In this document: positions 1 through 8,937 of the stretch, piece by piece
Layout: the number at the start of each line of letters is the position of its first letter
Position numbering within the stretch: the first letter of the stretch is position 1
From: Paenibacillus odorifer
GTDB lineage: Bacteria; Bacillota; Bacilli; Paenibacillales; Paenibacillaceae
Reading direction: 5' to 3'
Assembly: GCF_000758725.1 (NCBI RefSeq)
Contig: NZ_CP009428.1
Coordinates: 1,240,001-1,304,000 of the forward strand
Length of the DNA: 64,000 nt
Translations under genes and position numbers: made by a program
Notes under the pieces: generated by a model
Told to the model about the DNA's origin: nothing
The model's input: the letters and a program-made list of their open reading frames with translations, nothing else
Database searches by the model: none

Positions 1-383
1 TCAAAATCCTTCAGGCAGCCAATCACTATGATTTTAATGTGGATGATATTCTTCAGCGGTTTGAGCAAGAAATATCAGATTATAGAGATCAGCAGAGAAA
101 TCTTAAATGTTATAATCGACAAATTATCGAAGACAGATACACTTTTTTTATGGCTGAAATAGCATTGTATTATATAAGAAGAGGAAAATATGAGCTTAGT
201 ATAAAGTATATAATGGATAGTTTGGAGACTTCTGTAAGGATTAATAACGAATCCTGTATAATAAAGTGTGTCAGAATGTTTGAGCAGCTTCGGCATACTG
301 CATCTTTAGAAACGCAGAAGCAATACCAAAATCTGATTAGAATCAATGAAAAGAAAAATGGTTTTGTTATTGGAAGTGCCTAG
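1..383 (+). CDS. C-terminal part of a probable TPR-type regulator (partial, cut by left edge)
   Basis: The reading frame is open from the first codon at position 3 and ends with TAG at 381–383, so the start lies outside the window. A GTG at 39 is only an internal codon without a ribosome site. The visible 126 residues are helical and rich in Tyr, Arg and Ile, with a helix-pair pattern (FFMAEIALYYIRRGKYELSI, then a second pair around RINNESCIIKCVRMF) like tetratricopeptide repeats. Such C-terminal helical arrays are typical of XRE-type regulators with peptide-binding TPR domains (RNPP-like) in Bacillales. The N-terminal DNA-binding part is not visible, so the regulator assignment is inference; another TPR protein is possible. 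Confidence 0.5.
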   Translation, partial: KILQAANHYDFNVDDILQRFEQEISDYRDQQRNLKCYNRQIIEDRYTFFMAEIALYYIRRGKYELSIKYIMDSLETSVRINNESCIIKCVRMFEQLRHTASLETQKQYQNLIRINEKKNGFVIGSA

Positions 384-528
384 TATTGATAGTTTTATAG
401 AAGAAACAAAAAAGAGTTTTCAGATTAAATCTGAGATCGCTATCTATTGAATTGTAGTAATGCACTTTAATGTAAAATATAGAATTTGACATATACCTCT
501 AATATATTAAATTAGGGAGGTAGTGTTA

Positions 529-702
529 ATGAATGATCAGGAAATTATCCAAAAGAGAATAGAGGGTGCTAGAAAAAAACTTTATTTAATGGAGAGGCAA
601 CACGGAGGGCTTTTGCATCCGAATGTGATCAGACAGTCCATGAGATTAGATGAATTAATTAATCAGTACAATAAAGCAGTACATAGCGATAATGAGGATT
701 GA
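529..702 (+). CDS. Spo0E-like aspartyl-phosphate phosphatase (small)
   Basis: A 57-residue gene starting at ATG 529 behind a clear GGGAGG (515–520). The protein is a predicted two-helix hairpin: helix 1 around QKRIEGARKKLYLMERQ, a turn at GGLLHPN, helix 2 carrying SMRLDELINQYNK. The S-x-x-L-D signature matches the SQELD motif of the Spo0E family (Pfam Spo0E-like), which dephosphorylates Spo0A~P and so delays sporulation. Length fits the short Spo0E-like proteins of Bacillus and Paenibacillus. Asp in SMRLD would be the functional residue. It stands alone between the upstream regulator fragment and a terminator at 757. Its exact Spo0A specificity cannot be told from sequence. Confidence 0.8.
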   Translation: MNDQEIIQKRIEGARKKLYLMERQHGGLLHPNVIRQSMRLDELINQYNKAVHSDNED

Positions 703-756
703 AGAGAATGGTTAAACACCCTACATAATGATATTGCAACTTCTGATGAAGTATAG

Positions 757-782
757 AGCCAGCGCTGTGCGCGGGCTTTTTG
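757..782 (+). terminator. Rho-independent terminator after Spo0E-like gene
   Basis: Stem AGCCAGCGC / GCGCGGGCT with one mismatch, three-base loop TGT, followed by TTTTT. It lies 55 bases past the Spo0E-like stop. Confidence 0.7.
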
Positions 783-907
783 GCTTGTTGGATCTCATAA
801 AATAAATCAATGCTGCACGCTTGTCATGCCCGTCTGCATATTGCGGCCAAGTCCCTCATAGACATGTACTAATCAATGCATTCAAAACAGGTTAAGGGGA
901 TGATGTC

Positions 908-1993
908 ATGCGCCGGATAACATGGGTACTCGCGATCATTATGAGCGTGGCCCTGGTGATGACGGGGTGCGGGAAGAAGGATGCCGCTTCCGTAGTCAAG
1001 GATTTGAACAATGTGGCTGACAAGTTGGAAAGTAAGCAGGGAACGTACCAAGGTTCTGGCACAATGACCCTGTATACCGGGGAACAGCCGCAGGAGTATA
1101 AGGTAGAAGTATGGTACAAGAATCCTTCCTACTACCGGATCAGCTTGGCAAATGTTCAGAAGGATATTACGCAGATCGTACTTCGTAATGATGAGGGAGT
1201 GTTCGTACTCACACCAAGTATGAATAAGAGCTTCCGTTTCCAAAGCGATTGGCCGGATGATCAAGGTCAGGTCTATCTGTATCAGACGTTGGTTCGTGGC
1301 ATAGTTTCGGATAATAACCGCCAATTTGTGGAAGATGGAGATAACTATGTGTTCGAGGTAGCCGCGAATTATCAAAGCAATGCCCTTGTGCGGCAAAAGA
1401 TTTGGCTTGATAAAAAGACTTATGAGCCTAAACAGGTTCAAGTCTCTGATTCTGAGGCGAAGGTAGTTGTAAACGTGAAGTTTGACACCTTCAAATTCGA
1501 TACGGATTTCACCAAGGATTCCTTTGATATGGAAAAGAACATGGCCTCGGGTAAGTCCGCAGAGAGCACAGTAGCTGAGGTTGATGAGAATGGTAATCCG
1601 GTTACAGCTCCTGAGGGCCAAGAACAGGCTGAACAACCAGTGGCAGCAGAGCTTGGAGACTTTGGGATCATTGAACCTGATTATATTCCAGCTGGTGTAG
1701 AGTTCAAGGACTCGCATAAATTGGAGGGCAACAAAGACCATGCTGTTCTCATCCGATATGATGGGATTTATCAGTACACTATTATGGAATCCCGTCCACT
1801 GGACCGTGCGGTAGCACTGGCGCCTGGAACCCTGAAAGACCTTGGTTTTACGTGGGGAGTTCTGAGTGGGGATGAGCAGCAGACATTGACTTGGATGTCT
1901 GAGGGTGTAGAGTACCGAATTACAAGTGCCAATCTTCCTGCTAATGAAATGATGCAAATTGCCGCTTCTATGGAGGCACAATCGGGTAAATAA
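908..1993 (+). CDS. ydcC: YdcC-like sporulation lipoprotein (LolA-like fold)
   Basis: A 361-residue exported lipoprotein: the N-terminus MRRITWVLAIIMSVALVMTGC is a type II signal peptide with lipobox MTGC, so Cys21 would be the lipidated residue. The next ~200 residues look like the LolA/LppX-type lipoprotein-binding fold (KLESKQGTYQGSGTMTLYTG, VWYKNPSYYRI, KIWLDKKTYEPKQVQV). An acidic linker near residues 210–245 (rich in E, A, Q) leads to a C-terminal DUF4367-like domain (IIEPDYIPAGVEF). ATG 908 follows AAGGGG. In B. subtilis the SigE-dependent ydcC gene precedes alr and ndoAI–ndoA, exactly as here, which supports orthology. A role in the outer forespore or envelope during sporulation is inferred from that family. 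Confidence 0.82.
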   Translation: MRRITWVLAIIMSVALVMTGCGKKDAASVVKDLNNVADKLESKQGTYQGSGTMTLYTGEQPQEYKVEVWYKNPSYYRISLANVQKDITQIVLRNDEGVFVLTPSMNKSFRFQSDWPDDQGQVYLYQTLVRGIVSDNNRQFVEDGDNYVFEVAANYQSNALVRQKIWLDKKTYEPKQVQVSDSEAKVVVNVKFDTFKFDTDFTKDSFDMEKNMASGKSAESTVAEVDENGNPVTAPEGQEQAEQPVAAELGDFGIIEPDYIPAGVEFKDSHKLEGNKDHAVLIRYDGIYQYTIMESRPLDRAVALAPGTLKDLGFTWGVLSGDEQQTLTWMSEGVEYRITSANLPANEMMQIAASMEAQSGK

Positions 1994-2003
1994 TAAAAAG
2001 TAG

Positions 2004-2059
2004 GCGGATACTGCGTTTTGTGGGATTCTTTCCTCTACAACGTAGTATCCGCTTTTCTT
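2004..2059 (+). terminator. Rho-independent terminator between ydcC and alr
   Basis: Fourteen-base stem (2004–2017 against 2039–2052, one mismatch) followed by TTTTCTTT. It separates ydcC from alr transcriptionally. Confidence 0.75.
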
Positions 2060-2181
2060 TATTTGCCGGGGCTCCAGCACACATTGACAGCCACCTTCTG
2101 TAGCATTACCATTGGTACTAAGACAATGATTAATGCAATGCAGCAATGACGTTTTACTACAACGTAAGAAGGTGACTTGAA

Positions 2182-3363
2182 GTGCAAGCAAGCTATCGAC
2201 CGACAGTAGCCGAAATTAATCTGGATGATTTGCGTGCCAATTACGAAGCCTTTCGCCGCTACTTGCCGGCAGAGACAAAGTTTATGGGATGCGTCAAAGG
2301 AAATGCGTACGGCCATGGAGCAGTGGAAGTGACACGGGAGCTGGAAAGACTCGGAGCAGATTATGTTAGTGTGGCTTTTTTGGATGAAGCATTGGAGCTG
2401 CGTCAGGCGGGAATACTGATTCCTATACTGGTGCTTGGCTACACTTCCCCAGAAGGAATAGCCGTTGCCTGGGAGAACCATGTAACTGTAACACTGTTCA
2501 CACCGGAGGTACTGGAGGCTATAAGACAGCTTCCTATAGATCCGGAACATCGGCTAAAGGTGCATATCAAGATTGATAGCGGGATGGGACGACTGGGTCT
2601 TTTACCAGCTGACGCACCTGCATTTATCTCTGAAGTGCAGTCTGTTGCGCAGGCGGAGCTGGAGGGTATGTTTACCCATTTTGCCAAGGCAGACGAACAA
2701 GACAAAAGCTATACACTGGAACAGCATCGACGGTTCATGAGCGTGGCGGAAACGCTGCGGGAGCAGAACATTCAGATCCCGATCATACATACGGGCAATA
2801 GCGCTACGGCCATTGATTCACCTTATTTATCCAGCAACATGGTGCGTGTAGGCATCAGCTTGTACGGATTTTATCCCTCCACAGAGGTGAACCGTCAACT
2901 GGTAGAACTACGTCCGGTATTGACGCTGAAGACGCAGGTTGTATATGTCAAAAGCCTGCCTGCCGATTGGGGCGTCAGTTACGGCACTAGGTACATCACA
3001 GAGAGCGAGGAGATTATTGCAACGCTACCTGTGGGGTACGCAGATGGATATTCCCGCATGCTAACTGGCAAAGCGGAGGTGCTAATACGTGGACGCCGCG
3101 TTCCTGTCGTCGGAACAATCTGCATGGATCAGTGTATGGTATCACTCAAATCTTTCGCTGCAGAAGCGGAACAAATTAAAGCAGGCGAAGAAGTTGTTCT
3201 CATCGGCCGTCAAGCTGACGTGATGATCACGGCAGACGAGTTGGCTCTCCAGCTTGGAACAATTCACTACGAGGTTATCTGCATGTTGGCTCATCGGGTG
3301 CCACGCGTTTATATAAGTGAAGGCACACTTCCTAAATTAGTAAATGCTCTACTCACAAACTGA
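2182..3363 (+). CDS. alr: Alanine racemase
   Basis: A 393-residue fold-type III PLP enzyme that interconverts L- and D-alanine in the cytoplasm, giving D-Ala for peptidoglycan. The PLP lysine is Lys39 in CVKGNAYGHG (most homologues have VVKADAYGHG); the second catalytic residue is Tyr267 in GVSYGTRY; PVGYADGYSR and GTICMDQCMV are the other family blocks. Length is normal for Alr (380–395). GTG 2182 is chosen as start because GAAGGTG lies just upstream and it aligns with the usual N-terminus (TVAEINLDDLRANY). It is followed by the ndoAI–ndoA pair, the same order as in B. subtilis. Confidence 0.95.
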   Translation: MQASYRPTVAEINLDDLRANYEAFRRYLPAETKFMGCVKGNAYGHGAVEVTRELERLGADYVSVAFLDEALELRQAGILIPILVLGYTSPEGIAVAWENHVTVTLFTPEVLEAIRQLPIDPEHRLKVHIKIDSGMGRLGLLPADAPAFISEVQSVAQAELEGMFTHFAKADEQDKSYTLEQHRRFMSVAETLREQNIQIPIIHTGNSATAIDSPYLSSNMVRVGISLYGFYPSTEVNRQLVELRPVLTLKTQVVYVKSLPADWGVSYGTRYITESEEIIATLPVGYADGYSRMLTGKAEVLIRGRRVPVVGTICMDQCMVSLKSFAAEAEQIKAGEEVVLIGRQADVMITADELALQLGTIHYEVICMLAHRVPRVYISEGTLPKLVNALLTN

Positions 3364-3578
3364 AAGTTCTTGACAGTGATGTTATACAAGGGAGAAAATA
3401 GAAGGAATTGTATCGTATTAGGAGATGTGACTAAAAGCCTATACGAACCACCATTTCTAGTTTATAATGGGATGCAGCATACTTGATATACTGGCGGCAT
3501 ATATTCCTTGTATAAAATTCCTTGTATATTGTAACACTGGAACACAAGGGCAGAAGGTTTGTGGGGGTGGAAGAGAAG

Positions 3579-3860
3579 GTGGCTAATTTGCAGAACACCA
3601 AAAGAATCATGATCAGCTTGCCCGATCATCTCTTGCAGGAAGTGGACGGAATTGTTCAATTGGAGAATTCCAACCGGAGTGAATTGATTAGGCAGGCCAT
3701 GAAGCTGTACTTGAGCGAACGGAGGAAACGTTCCATCCGGGAGTCCATGCAGCGCGGCTACATGGAAATGGCTAAGATCAACTTGACCATGGCATGCGAG
3801 GCTTTCCTCGCGGAGGAAGATGCAGACAGCACTCTTGGCCGCTTAGTAAGCGGGGTGTAG
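3579..3860 (+). CDS. ndoAI: Antitoxin EndoAI (MazE-type, ribbon-helix-helix)
   Basis: Antitoxin of the EndoA RNase. The N-terminal 45 residues form a ribbon-helix-helix DNA-binding fold (RIMISLPDHLLQEVDGI, then NRSELIRQAMKLYLSER); the C-terminal part (RGYMEMAKINLTMA...EEDADSTLGRLVSG) is the EndoA-binding tail and closely resembles B. subtilis EndoAI. GTG 3579 gives 93 residues, the same length as the B. subtilis protein; GTG 3567, nine bases after AGAAGG, is a possible alternative adding four residues, and the frame stays open further upstream to 3522. The stop lies three bases before the toxin start, so the two are co-translated. It should bind and neutralise EndoA and may autoregulate the pair. 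Confidence 0.9.
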   Translation: MANLQNTKRIMISLPDHLLQEVDGIVQLENSNRSELIRQAMKLYLSERRKRSIRESMQRGYMEMAKINLTMACEAFLAEEDADSTLGRLVSGV

Positions 3861-3863
3861 ACA

Positions 3864-4214
3864 TTGATCGTTAAACGTGGCGATGTTTTTTTTGCTGATC
3901 TTTCGCCGGTTGTAGGTTCTGAACAAGGCGGAGTAAGGCCAGTTCTGGTCATCCAGAACGATATTGGCAATCGCTTTAGCCCGACGGTAATTGTGGCTGC
4001 AATCACAGCCCAAATCCAGAAGGCTAAGTTACCTACACATGTGGAAATTGACGCAGCTGCTCATGGCTTTGACAGAGATTCTGTTATTTTGCTGGAACAG
4101 GTTAGGACGATTGACAAACAACGCTTAACTGACAAGATCACCCACCTTGATGATGAAACGATGAAAAAGGTGGATGAATCGCTGCAAATCAGCCTTGGTC
4201 TGATTGATTTTTAA
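3864..4214 (+). CDS. ndoA: mRNA endoribonuclease EndoA (MazF toxin)
   Basis: A 116-residue MazF-family ribonuclease, almost residue for residue like B. subtilis EndoA ([60 protein letters not shown]). EndoA of B. subtilis cuts single-stranded mRNA at UACAU; the conserved Arg in GGVRP and Thr in FSPT, part of the active site of this family, are present. The start is TTG 3864, which matches the known N-terminus MIVKRGDV; GGGGTG just upstream inside ndoAI is the likely ribosome site. In B. subtilis the rsbRSTUVWX–sigB cluster follows; here a terminator and an unrelated tetR gene follow instead. Confidence 0.95.
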   Translation: MIVKRGDVFFADLSPVVGSEQGGVRPVLVIQNDIGNRFSPTVIVAAITAQIQKAKLPTHVEIDAAAHGFDRDSVILLEQVRTIDKQRLTDKITHLDDETMKKVDESLQISLGLIDF

Positions 4215-4245
4215 TCACCCTAGGTTATAGATAACTCATGAGATT

Positions 4246-4275
4246 GGCGCTCGGGTACGAATCCGGGCGTCTTTT
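4246..4275 (+). terminator. Probable terminator after ndoA
   Basis: Stem GGCGCTCGG / CCGGGCGTC with G·U pairs, then TTTT. It closes the alr–ndoAI–ndoA stretch. Confidence 0.55.
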
Positions 4276-4346
4276 AATGTGCGTTTTTGCGTATAGTAAA
4301 TAAAGAATCGTTAGGTCTTCACTTTTTGAAAATGATCTGATATTAT

Positions 4347-4363
4347 TAGACCGTACGGTCGGT
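4347..4363. promoter_or_regulatory. TetR operator upstream of tetR
   Basis: TAGACCGTACGGTCGGT contains the perfect palindrome GACCGTACGGTC (4349–4360). A near copy, TAGACCGGATGGTCGGT, lies in front of the MFS gene at 5080. The site is directly upstream of the tetR ribosome site, so binding would block its own transcription. Confidence 0.7.
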
Positions 4364-4370
4364 TTAGGAG

Positions 4371-4979
4371 GTGCTTAGAATCAAAGGACGCTCAGACGGA
4401 GAAGAAACTAAAAAAAGAATTGTGCGTAAGGCCACGCAGCTGTTTGTACAGAAGGGTTATGCTGCCGTAACTATGAATGAAGTTTGTGTAGCCTCGAATG
4501 TCAGTAAGGGCAGTCTGTATCACCATTTTCCGAGCAAGGATGAGCTTTTTCTATTTGTAGTGGAAGTGGATACGTTAGAGTGGCTGCAAGCGTGGAATGA
4601 TAAGAAACAGGAAATTGCAGGGATCGAAGAACGATTTTATGCGTTAGCCGAGCACTACGCAAATGATTTTCAGAATCCACTGATTCATGCGCTCGAGGAA
4701 TTCTCCAGAAGCAGATGCCACCCGGAAGAGATTAGCAAGCGGCTTTCACTTCTTTATGAAGCAGCCTCACATGCTTGTCGTGATCTTTTGAAGGAAGGGA
4801 TTGAAACAGGATATTTGGTAAAAGGCGACTTGGAGAACTATGTAATTATCGTGAGTGGCATGCTTGAAGGGATTGGAAGAGTTTCTGAATTCTCGATTCA
4901 TGAGAAGACCCGGGAGGATATAAAAAAATATTACCGGGAAGCAGTAAATTTATTATTACAAGGGATTCGTACGGGGTAA
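4371..4979 (+). CDS. TetR-family transcriptional repressor
   Basis: About 200 residues. Residues 10–57 are the TetR helix-turn-helix (ETKKRIVRKATQLFVQKGYA, TMNEVCVASNVSKGSLYHHF); the rest is a helical ligand-binding domain. It is followed by an MFS efflux gene whose leader carries the same operator, so it most likely represses that pump and itself and releases DNA on binding a drug. The start is unclear: GTG 4371 overlaps the AGGAGG (4366–4371) that should serve as ribosome site, while the codon at the ideal distance (4380) is ATC. Either GTG is used with weak upstream pairing, or this is a rare non-standard start. Function of the ligand domain cannot be predicted. Confidence 0.88.
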   Translation: MLRIKGRSDGEETKKRIVRKATQLFVQKGYAAVTMNEVCVASNVSKGSLYHHFPSKDELFLFVVEVDTLEWLQAWNDKKQEIAGIEERFYALAEHYANDFQNPLIHALEEFSRSRCHPEEISKRLSLLYEAASHACRDLLKEGIETGYLVKGDLENYVIIVSGMLEGIGRVSEFSIHEKTREDIKKYYREAVNLLLQGIRTG

Positions 4980-5079
4980 GATAACGAGGGGCATGAAAAG
5001 AAGCTTTACATTCAGGATTATGAAGGCTGAAGCTTCTCAAAGGCACCGGAATAGGAAGGGTTATTTTTTTACTATTATT

Positions 5080-5097
5080 TAGACCGGATGGTCGGTC
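5080..5097. promoter_or_regulatory. TetR operator upstream of MFS gene
   Basis: TAGACCGGATGGTCGGTC shares the TAGACCGnAnGGTCGGT pattern with the site at 4347. The arms GACCG / CGGTC (5082–5097) are perfectly inverted. It lies 53 bases before the MFS start. Confidence 0.7.
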
Positions 5098-5150
5098 TTA
5101 ACATCATAATATTCGAAGATTTGGCTTTAAACACACGGAGGGTTAATACA

Positions 5151-6350
5151 ATGTCATTGTTACTTAGAAACAGAGGCGCTATGCTGCTTGTTATGCTTAA
5201 TATTTTTCTGGCTTTCACTGGAATCGGGCTTGTAGTCCCAATTATGCCAACCTACATGAATGAGCTTGGGATCAGCGGAAGTACCGTCGGGCTCTTGGTC
5301 GCCTCATTCTCGCTTGCCCAATTATTAATATCGCCATTTGCCGGCAGATTATCCGACAGAATCGGTAGAAAAAAGGTGATTGTCGCAGGTCTGATTGTGT
5401 TTGCGGTATCGGAGCTGATTTTCGGTCTGGCCAATGTACCTTGGCTCTTGTTCGTTTCGAGATTGCTTGGTGGTGCAGGAGCTGCTCTAATTATGCCGGC
5501 AGTTATGGCTTATGTAGCGGACACGACTTCTTTTGAAGAGAGAGCTAAAGGAATGGGACTAATTAATGCAGCCATTACCACCGGCTTTATTATTGGTCCT
5601 GGGATTGGCGGTTATCTTGCTGAGCTTGGAATGCGGGTACCCTTTTTCTGTGCGGCTGGTGCAGCTGGAGTTGCAGCTCTAATTACAGTTTTAATCTTGC
5701 CCGAGTCTCTGTCTGAAGAGAAACGTAAGGAAGCGAAGTTATCGAAAAATAATCAGGAAAGCTTCTTGACACAGCTGATGCGTTCTTATCGCGAACCCTA
5801 TTTTTTCGGCTTAATTATTGTATTTGTCATGGCTTTTGGACTGGCTAATTATGAAACGGTGTTCGGATTGTTCGTGGATCATAAATTTGGCTTTACGCCT
5901 AAGGATATCGCTTTTGTAATTACCTTTGGTTCTATTGCAGGTGCGGTGGTGCAGGTGTCCGCATTTGGCTGGATCTTGAATAAATTCGGGGAGAACAAGG
6001 TGATCTCCACTTGTCTTATAGTCTCATCATTGTTTATTCTGCTGACCTTGTTTGTAAGCGGCTTTTGGGCGATTATTACGGTTACCTTTATTGTGTTCTT
6101 TGCAATGGATATTCTGCGTCCAGCAGTAGGTACACAGCTTTCCAAAATGGCCGGAGAATCGCAGCAAGGTTTCGTAGCGGGAATGAACTCAGCTTATACA
6201 AGTCTCGGAAATATTGCTGGGCCTATCGTCGCAGGGTATTTGTTTGATCTTAGTATTAACTTCCCATATGGGGCAGCCGCGCTCGTTCTGGCTTTGTGTT
6301 TTGTATTGTCACTGAGTTCCGGCAAACGGGGAATGGGGCAGCGGGCGTAA
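5151..6350 (+). CDS. Multidrug efflux MFS transporter (NorA/Bmr/Blt-like)
   Basis: A 399-residue proton-drug antiporter of the DHA1 type with about 12 membrane helices. The motif-A block GRLSDRIGRKKVIVAG follows helix 2, and motif C (GFIIGPGIGGYLAE) is in helix 5; length matches NorA, Bmr and Blt (388–400). ATG 5151 is preferred to the upstream in-frame ATG at 5088 because GGAGGG lies at 5138–5143 and because 5088 falls inside the operator. Control by the upstream TetR protein through the shared operator is likely. The substrate cannot be read from sequence; lipophilic cations or quinolones are typical for the group. Confidence 0.87.
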   Translation: MSLLLRNRGAMLLVMLNIFLAFTGIGLVVPIMPTYMNELGISGSTVGLLVASFSLAQLLISPFAGRLSDRIGRKKVIVAGLIVFAVSELIFGLANVPWLLFVSRLLGGAGAALIMPAVMAYVADTTSFEERAKGMGLINAAITTGFIIGPGIGGYLAELGMRVPFFCAAGAAGVAALITVLILPESLSEEKRKEAKLSKNNQESFLTQLMRSYREPYFFGLIIVFVMAFGLANYETVFGLFVDHKFGFTPKDIAFVITFGSIAGAVVQVSAFGWILNKFGENKVISTCLIVSSLFILLTLFVSGFWAIITVTFIVFFAMDILRPAVGTQLSKMAGESQQGFVAGMNSAYTSLGNIAGPIVAGYLFDLSINFPYGAAALVLALCFVLSLSSGKRGMGQRA

Positions 6351-6523
6351 TCGCTAAATCCGGGCTCTGACCCGTCCACGATGCCTCGCTATATGCGCAC
6401 AGCGGTTCAGTACAACGCGCGCTATTCGGGCTGGTCTTTGGTGCAGAGCCGAATCTGTGATACTATTTTAATTATGAGATCAAGATATGTATAAGCAGAT
6501 TGTGTACGGGAAGAGGGATACTA

Positions 6524-8752
6524 ATGGCGGTAGATAACAGCAATACGGAAGTCATTACGGATGAGGCAAACGCACAGCGGGAGCAGGAATTGATAACCGT
6601 AGCGATTGCCAAGGAATTGAACATTAGTGTGAAACAGGTACGCACTACGGTAGGATTGCTGGATGAGGGAAATACCATTCCGTTCATCGCCAGATATCGG
6701 AAGGAAATGACAGGTGAGCTGGACGAGAATGCGCTTCGTGATATTGAAGAACGGCTGGGTTATCTTCGCAATCTAGGCGAACGTAAAAAAGACGTTATAC
6801 GCAATATTGAAGAGCAGGGCAAGCTGACCAAGGAGCTTCATGAGCAAATTATCAATGCGGTCAAGCTTCAGGAAGTAGAGGACTTGTATCGTCCCTTCAA
6901 GCAAAAGCGTAAGACGCGGGCTAGTGTTGCGAAGGAAAAAGGACTTGAGCCGCTGGCTAACTGGATCTTGGAGCAGCAAAGACAAGGGGACCCGCAGACT
7001 GAAGCATCGAAATATATTGATGTGGAAAAGGGAGTAGAGAGCGCAGACCAAGCGCTGCAAGGCGCACTGGACATCATTGCCGAGAACATAGCAGATGATC
7101 CTGCGATCCGCTCTTGGGTTCGCCAGTATACAGCAAGTCAAGGTATTCTTGTGTCTGAAGCAAAGGATGCAGAACAAGAATCCGTATACGAAAATTATTA
7201 TAGTTACCGTGAACCTGTACACAAAATGCCACCTCACCGCATCCTAGCAATTAACCGTGGTGAGCGTGAAAATATATTAAAGGTAGGCATTGAGGTCGTC
7301 ACTGATAAAATTCATGCCTATATTGCACGGAAAATTATTAAAGGGCCATCCCCGGTGAAGGAACTGCTGGAAGCAGTGACTGAGGATGCCTACAAACGTT
7401 TGATTGCTCCTTCAGTAGAGCGCGAAGTTCGTGGAGAGATGACCGAACGTGGGGAGAACCAGGCGATTTCGATCTTCTCTGGCAATCTACGTAGCCTGCT
7501 GCTGCAACCGCCAGTCAAGGGGCGTTGTGTTCTGGGGGTTGACCCTGCATACCGTACTGGATGTAAGCTAGCCGTTGTAGACGATACTGGTAAGCTGCTA
7601 GAGGTAGCCGTGACCTATCCGACGCCGCCGAATAACAAGAAGCGCGAAGCTGCTGCTAAGTTCAAAGAGTTGATTGCTAAGTACGGCATTCAGCTCATCG
7701 TAATCGGCAATGGCACAGGCTCGCGTGAAACGGAGCAGTTTACGGCAGAAGTGATTGCCGAGATTGGCAATCCAGAGCTGGCGTACCTGATCGTTAATGA
7801 AGCGGGAGCGAGTGTCTATTCTGCTTCCAAGCTGGCGCAGGAGGAATTCCCGGATCTGGATGTAGCGGAGCGCAGCGCGGCTTCTATCGCCCGCCGTGTG
7901 CAAGACCCGCTGGCGGAGCTGGTGAAGATCGATCCGAAAGCTATAGGTGTGGGACAGTACCAGCATGACGTCTCCCAAAAGCATCTGGAGGAGAGTCTTA
8001 AAGCCGTCGTGGAATCGGCGGTTAACCATGTTGGCGTAGATGTCAATACGGCATCTCCTGCCTTGCTCTCTTATGTAGCAGGGGTTAATGGAACGATTGC
8101 TAAGAATATCGTTAAATTCCGGGAAGAGAACGGCAAGTTCACGACCCGGAAGCAGCTGCAAAAGGTTCCTCGTCTAGGTGCCAAGTCCTATGAGCAATGT
8201 ATCGGCTTCTTGCGGATTCCGGGTGGAGACAACACCTTGGACCGCACGCCTATTCACCCCGAGTCCTATCCGGTGGTGGATCGTTTGTTCCGTGAGCTAA
8301 GCCTCGATGTGAATAAGCTTGGCAGCAAAGAAGTAGCCTCACAGCTTGAGGTACAAAATGCCGAGGAGCTGGCTGTGAAGCTGGATGTCGGCGTGCCTAC
8401 GCTGCGCGACATCCTGGAGAGCTTGCAGCGTCCGGGCCGCGATCCGCGCGAGGAGCTGCCGCTGCCGATCTTCCGCACCGATGTGCTGAAGATCGAGGAT
8501 CTGGTTCCTGGCATGGAAATGCAGGGAACCGTCCGCAACGTTATCGATTTCGGCGCATTCGTCGATATCGGCATCAAAAATGATGGGCTGGTGCATATTT
8601 CCCAGCTCAGCGGCAGCTTTGTGAAGCACCCGATGGACGTCGTCTCCGTAGGAGACAATGTCACCGTCTGGGTGATGGGTGTTGACCTGAAGAAGGGCCG
8701 GGTCAGCCTGACCATGCGTCCGCCGCGTGTTGAGGCGGGAAGCGTGAAGTAG
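6524..8752 (+). CDS. tex: Tex-family S1 RNA-binding protein (YdcI orthologue)
   Basis: A 742-residue Tex protein. Order of domains: N-terminal Tex helical region (ITVAIAKELNISVKQVRTTV, FIARYRKEMTGELDE), YqgF/RNase H-like domain near 320–450 (CVLGVDPAYRTGCKLAVVD, VIGNGTGSRETEQF), helix-hairpin-helix segment (VNTASPALLSYVAGV, FTTRKQLQKVPRLGAKSYEQ), and a C-terminal S1 domain (MEMQGTVRNVIDFGAFVDIG, GLVHISQLSG). Tex is a cytoplasmic nucleic-acid-binding factor linked to transcription fidelity. ATG 6524 follows GAAGAGGG; an in-frame GTG at 6500 has no good ribosome site. The B. subtilis homologue ydcI is in the same chromosomal neighbourhood as alr and cmpA. Confidence 0.93.
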   Translation: MAVDNSNTEVITDEANAQREQELITVAIAKELNISVKQVRTTVGLLDEGNTIPFIARYRKEMTGELDENALRDIEERLGYLRNLGERKKDVIRNIEEQGKLTKELHEQIINAVKLQEVEDLYRPFKQKRKTRASVAKEKGLEPLANWILEQQRQGDPQTEASKYIDVEKGVESADQALQGALDIIAENIADDPAIRSWVRQYTASQGILVSEAKDAEQESVYENYYSYREPVHKMPPHRILAINRGERENILKVGIEVVTDKIHAYIARKIIKGPSPVKELLEAVTEDAYKRLIAPSVEREVRGEMTERGENQAISIFSGNLRSLLLQPPVKGRCVLGVDPAYRTGCKLAVVDDTGKLLEVAVTYPTPPNNKKREAAAKFKELIAKYGIQLIVIGNGTGSRETEQFTAEVIAEIGNPELAYLIVNEAGASVYSASKLAQEEFPDLDVAERSAASIARRVQDPLAELVKIDPKAIGVGQYQHDVSQKHLEESLKAVVESAVNHVGVDVNTASPALLSYVAGVNGTIAKNIVKFREENGKFTTRKQLQKVPRLGAKSYEQCIGFLRIPGGDNTLDRTPIHPESYPVVDRLFRELSLDVNKLGSKEVASQLEVQNAEELAVKLDVGVPTLRDILESLQRPGRDPREELPLPIFRTDVLKIEDLVPGMEMQGTVRNVIDFGAFVDIGIKNDGLVHISQLSGSFVKHPMDVVSVGDNVTVWVMGVDLKKGRVSLTMRPPRVEAGSVK

Positions 8753-8780
8753 ACAGATAGCAGTGATCCTCAAAGAACGA

Positions 8781-8833
8781 CAACAAGAAGCCAGTCTCCT
8801 ATTATTGGGGACTGGCTTCTTGTTGATTATTTT
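8781..8833 (+). terminator. Strong rho-independent terminator after tex
   Basis: Nineteen-base stem (8781–8799 against 8807–8825, one mismatch), seven-base loop, then ATTATTTT. Confidence 0.85.
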
Positions 8834-8937
8834 CAGCTGCAACCCTTTTTGTCATTATAGTAGTGAAGGACGTGCACTCTTTGGGTAAGTTTAGAGTAAC
8901 AGTTGAACTAAGCGTTTATTACTAGGAGGAGATAGAT

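Noticed and set aside
869..2191. 440-codon open frame on the minus strand
   Set aside because: It is antisense to ydcC and the start of alr, lacks a ribosome site, and its product has no domain pattern; both sense genes are certain.
5088..5150. Upstream ATG of the MFS gene
   Set aside because: It lies in the TetR operator with no ribosome site; ATG 5151 has GGAGGG.
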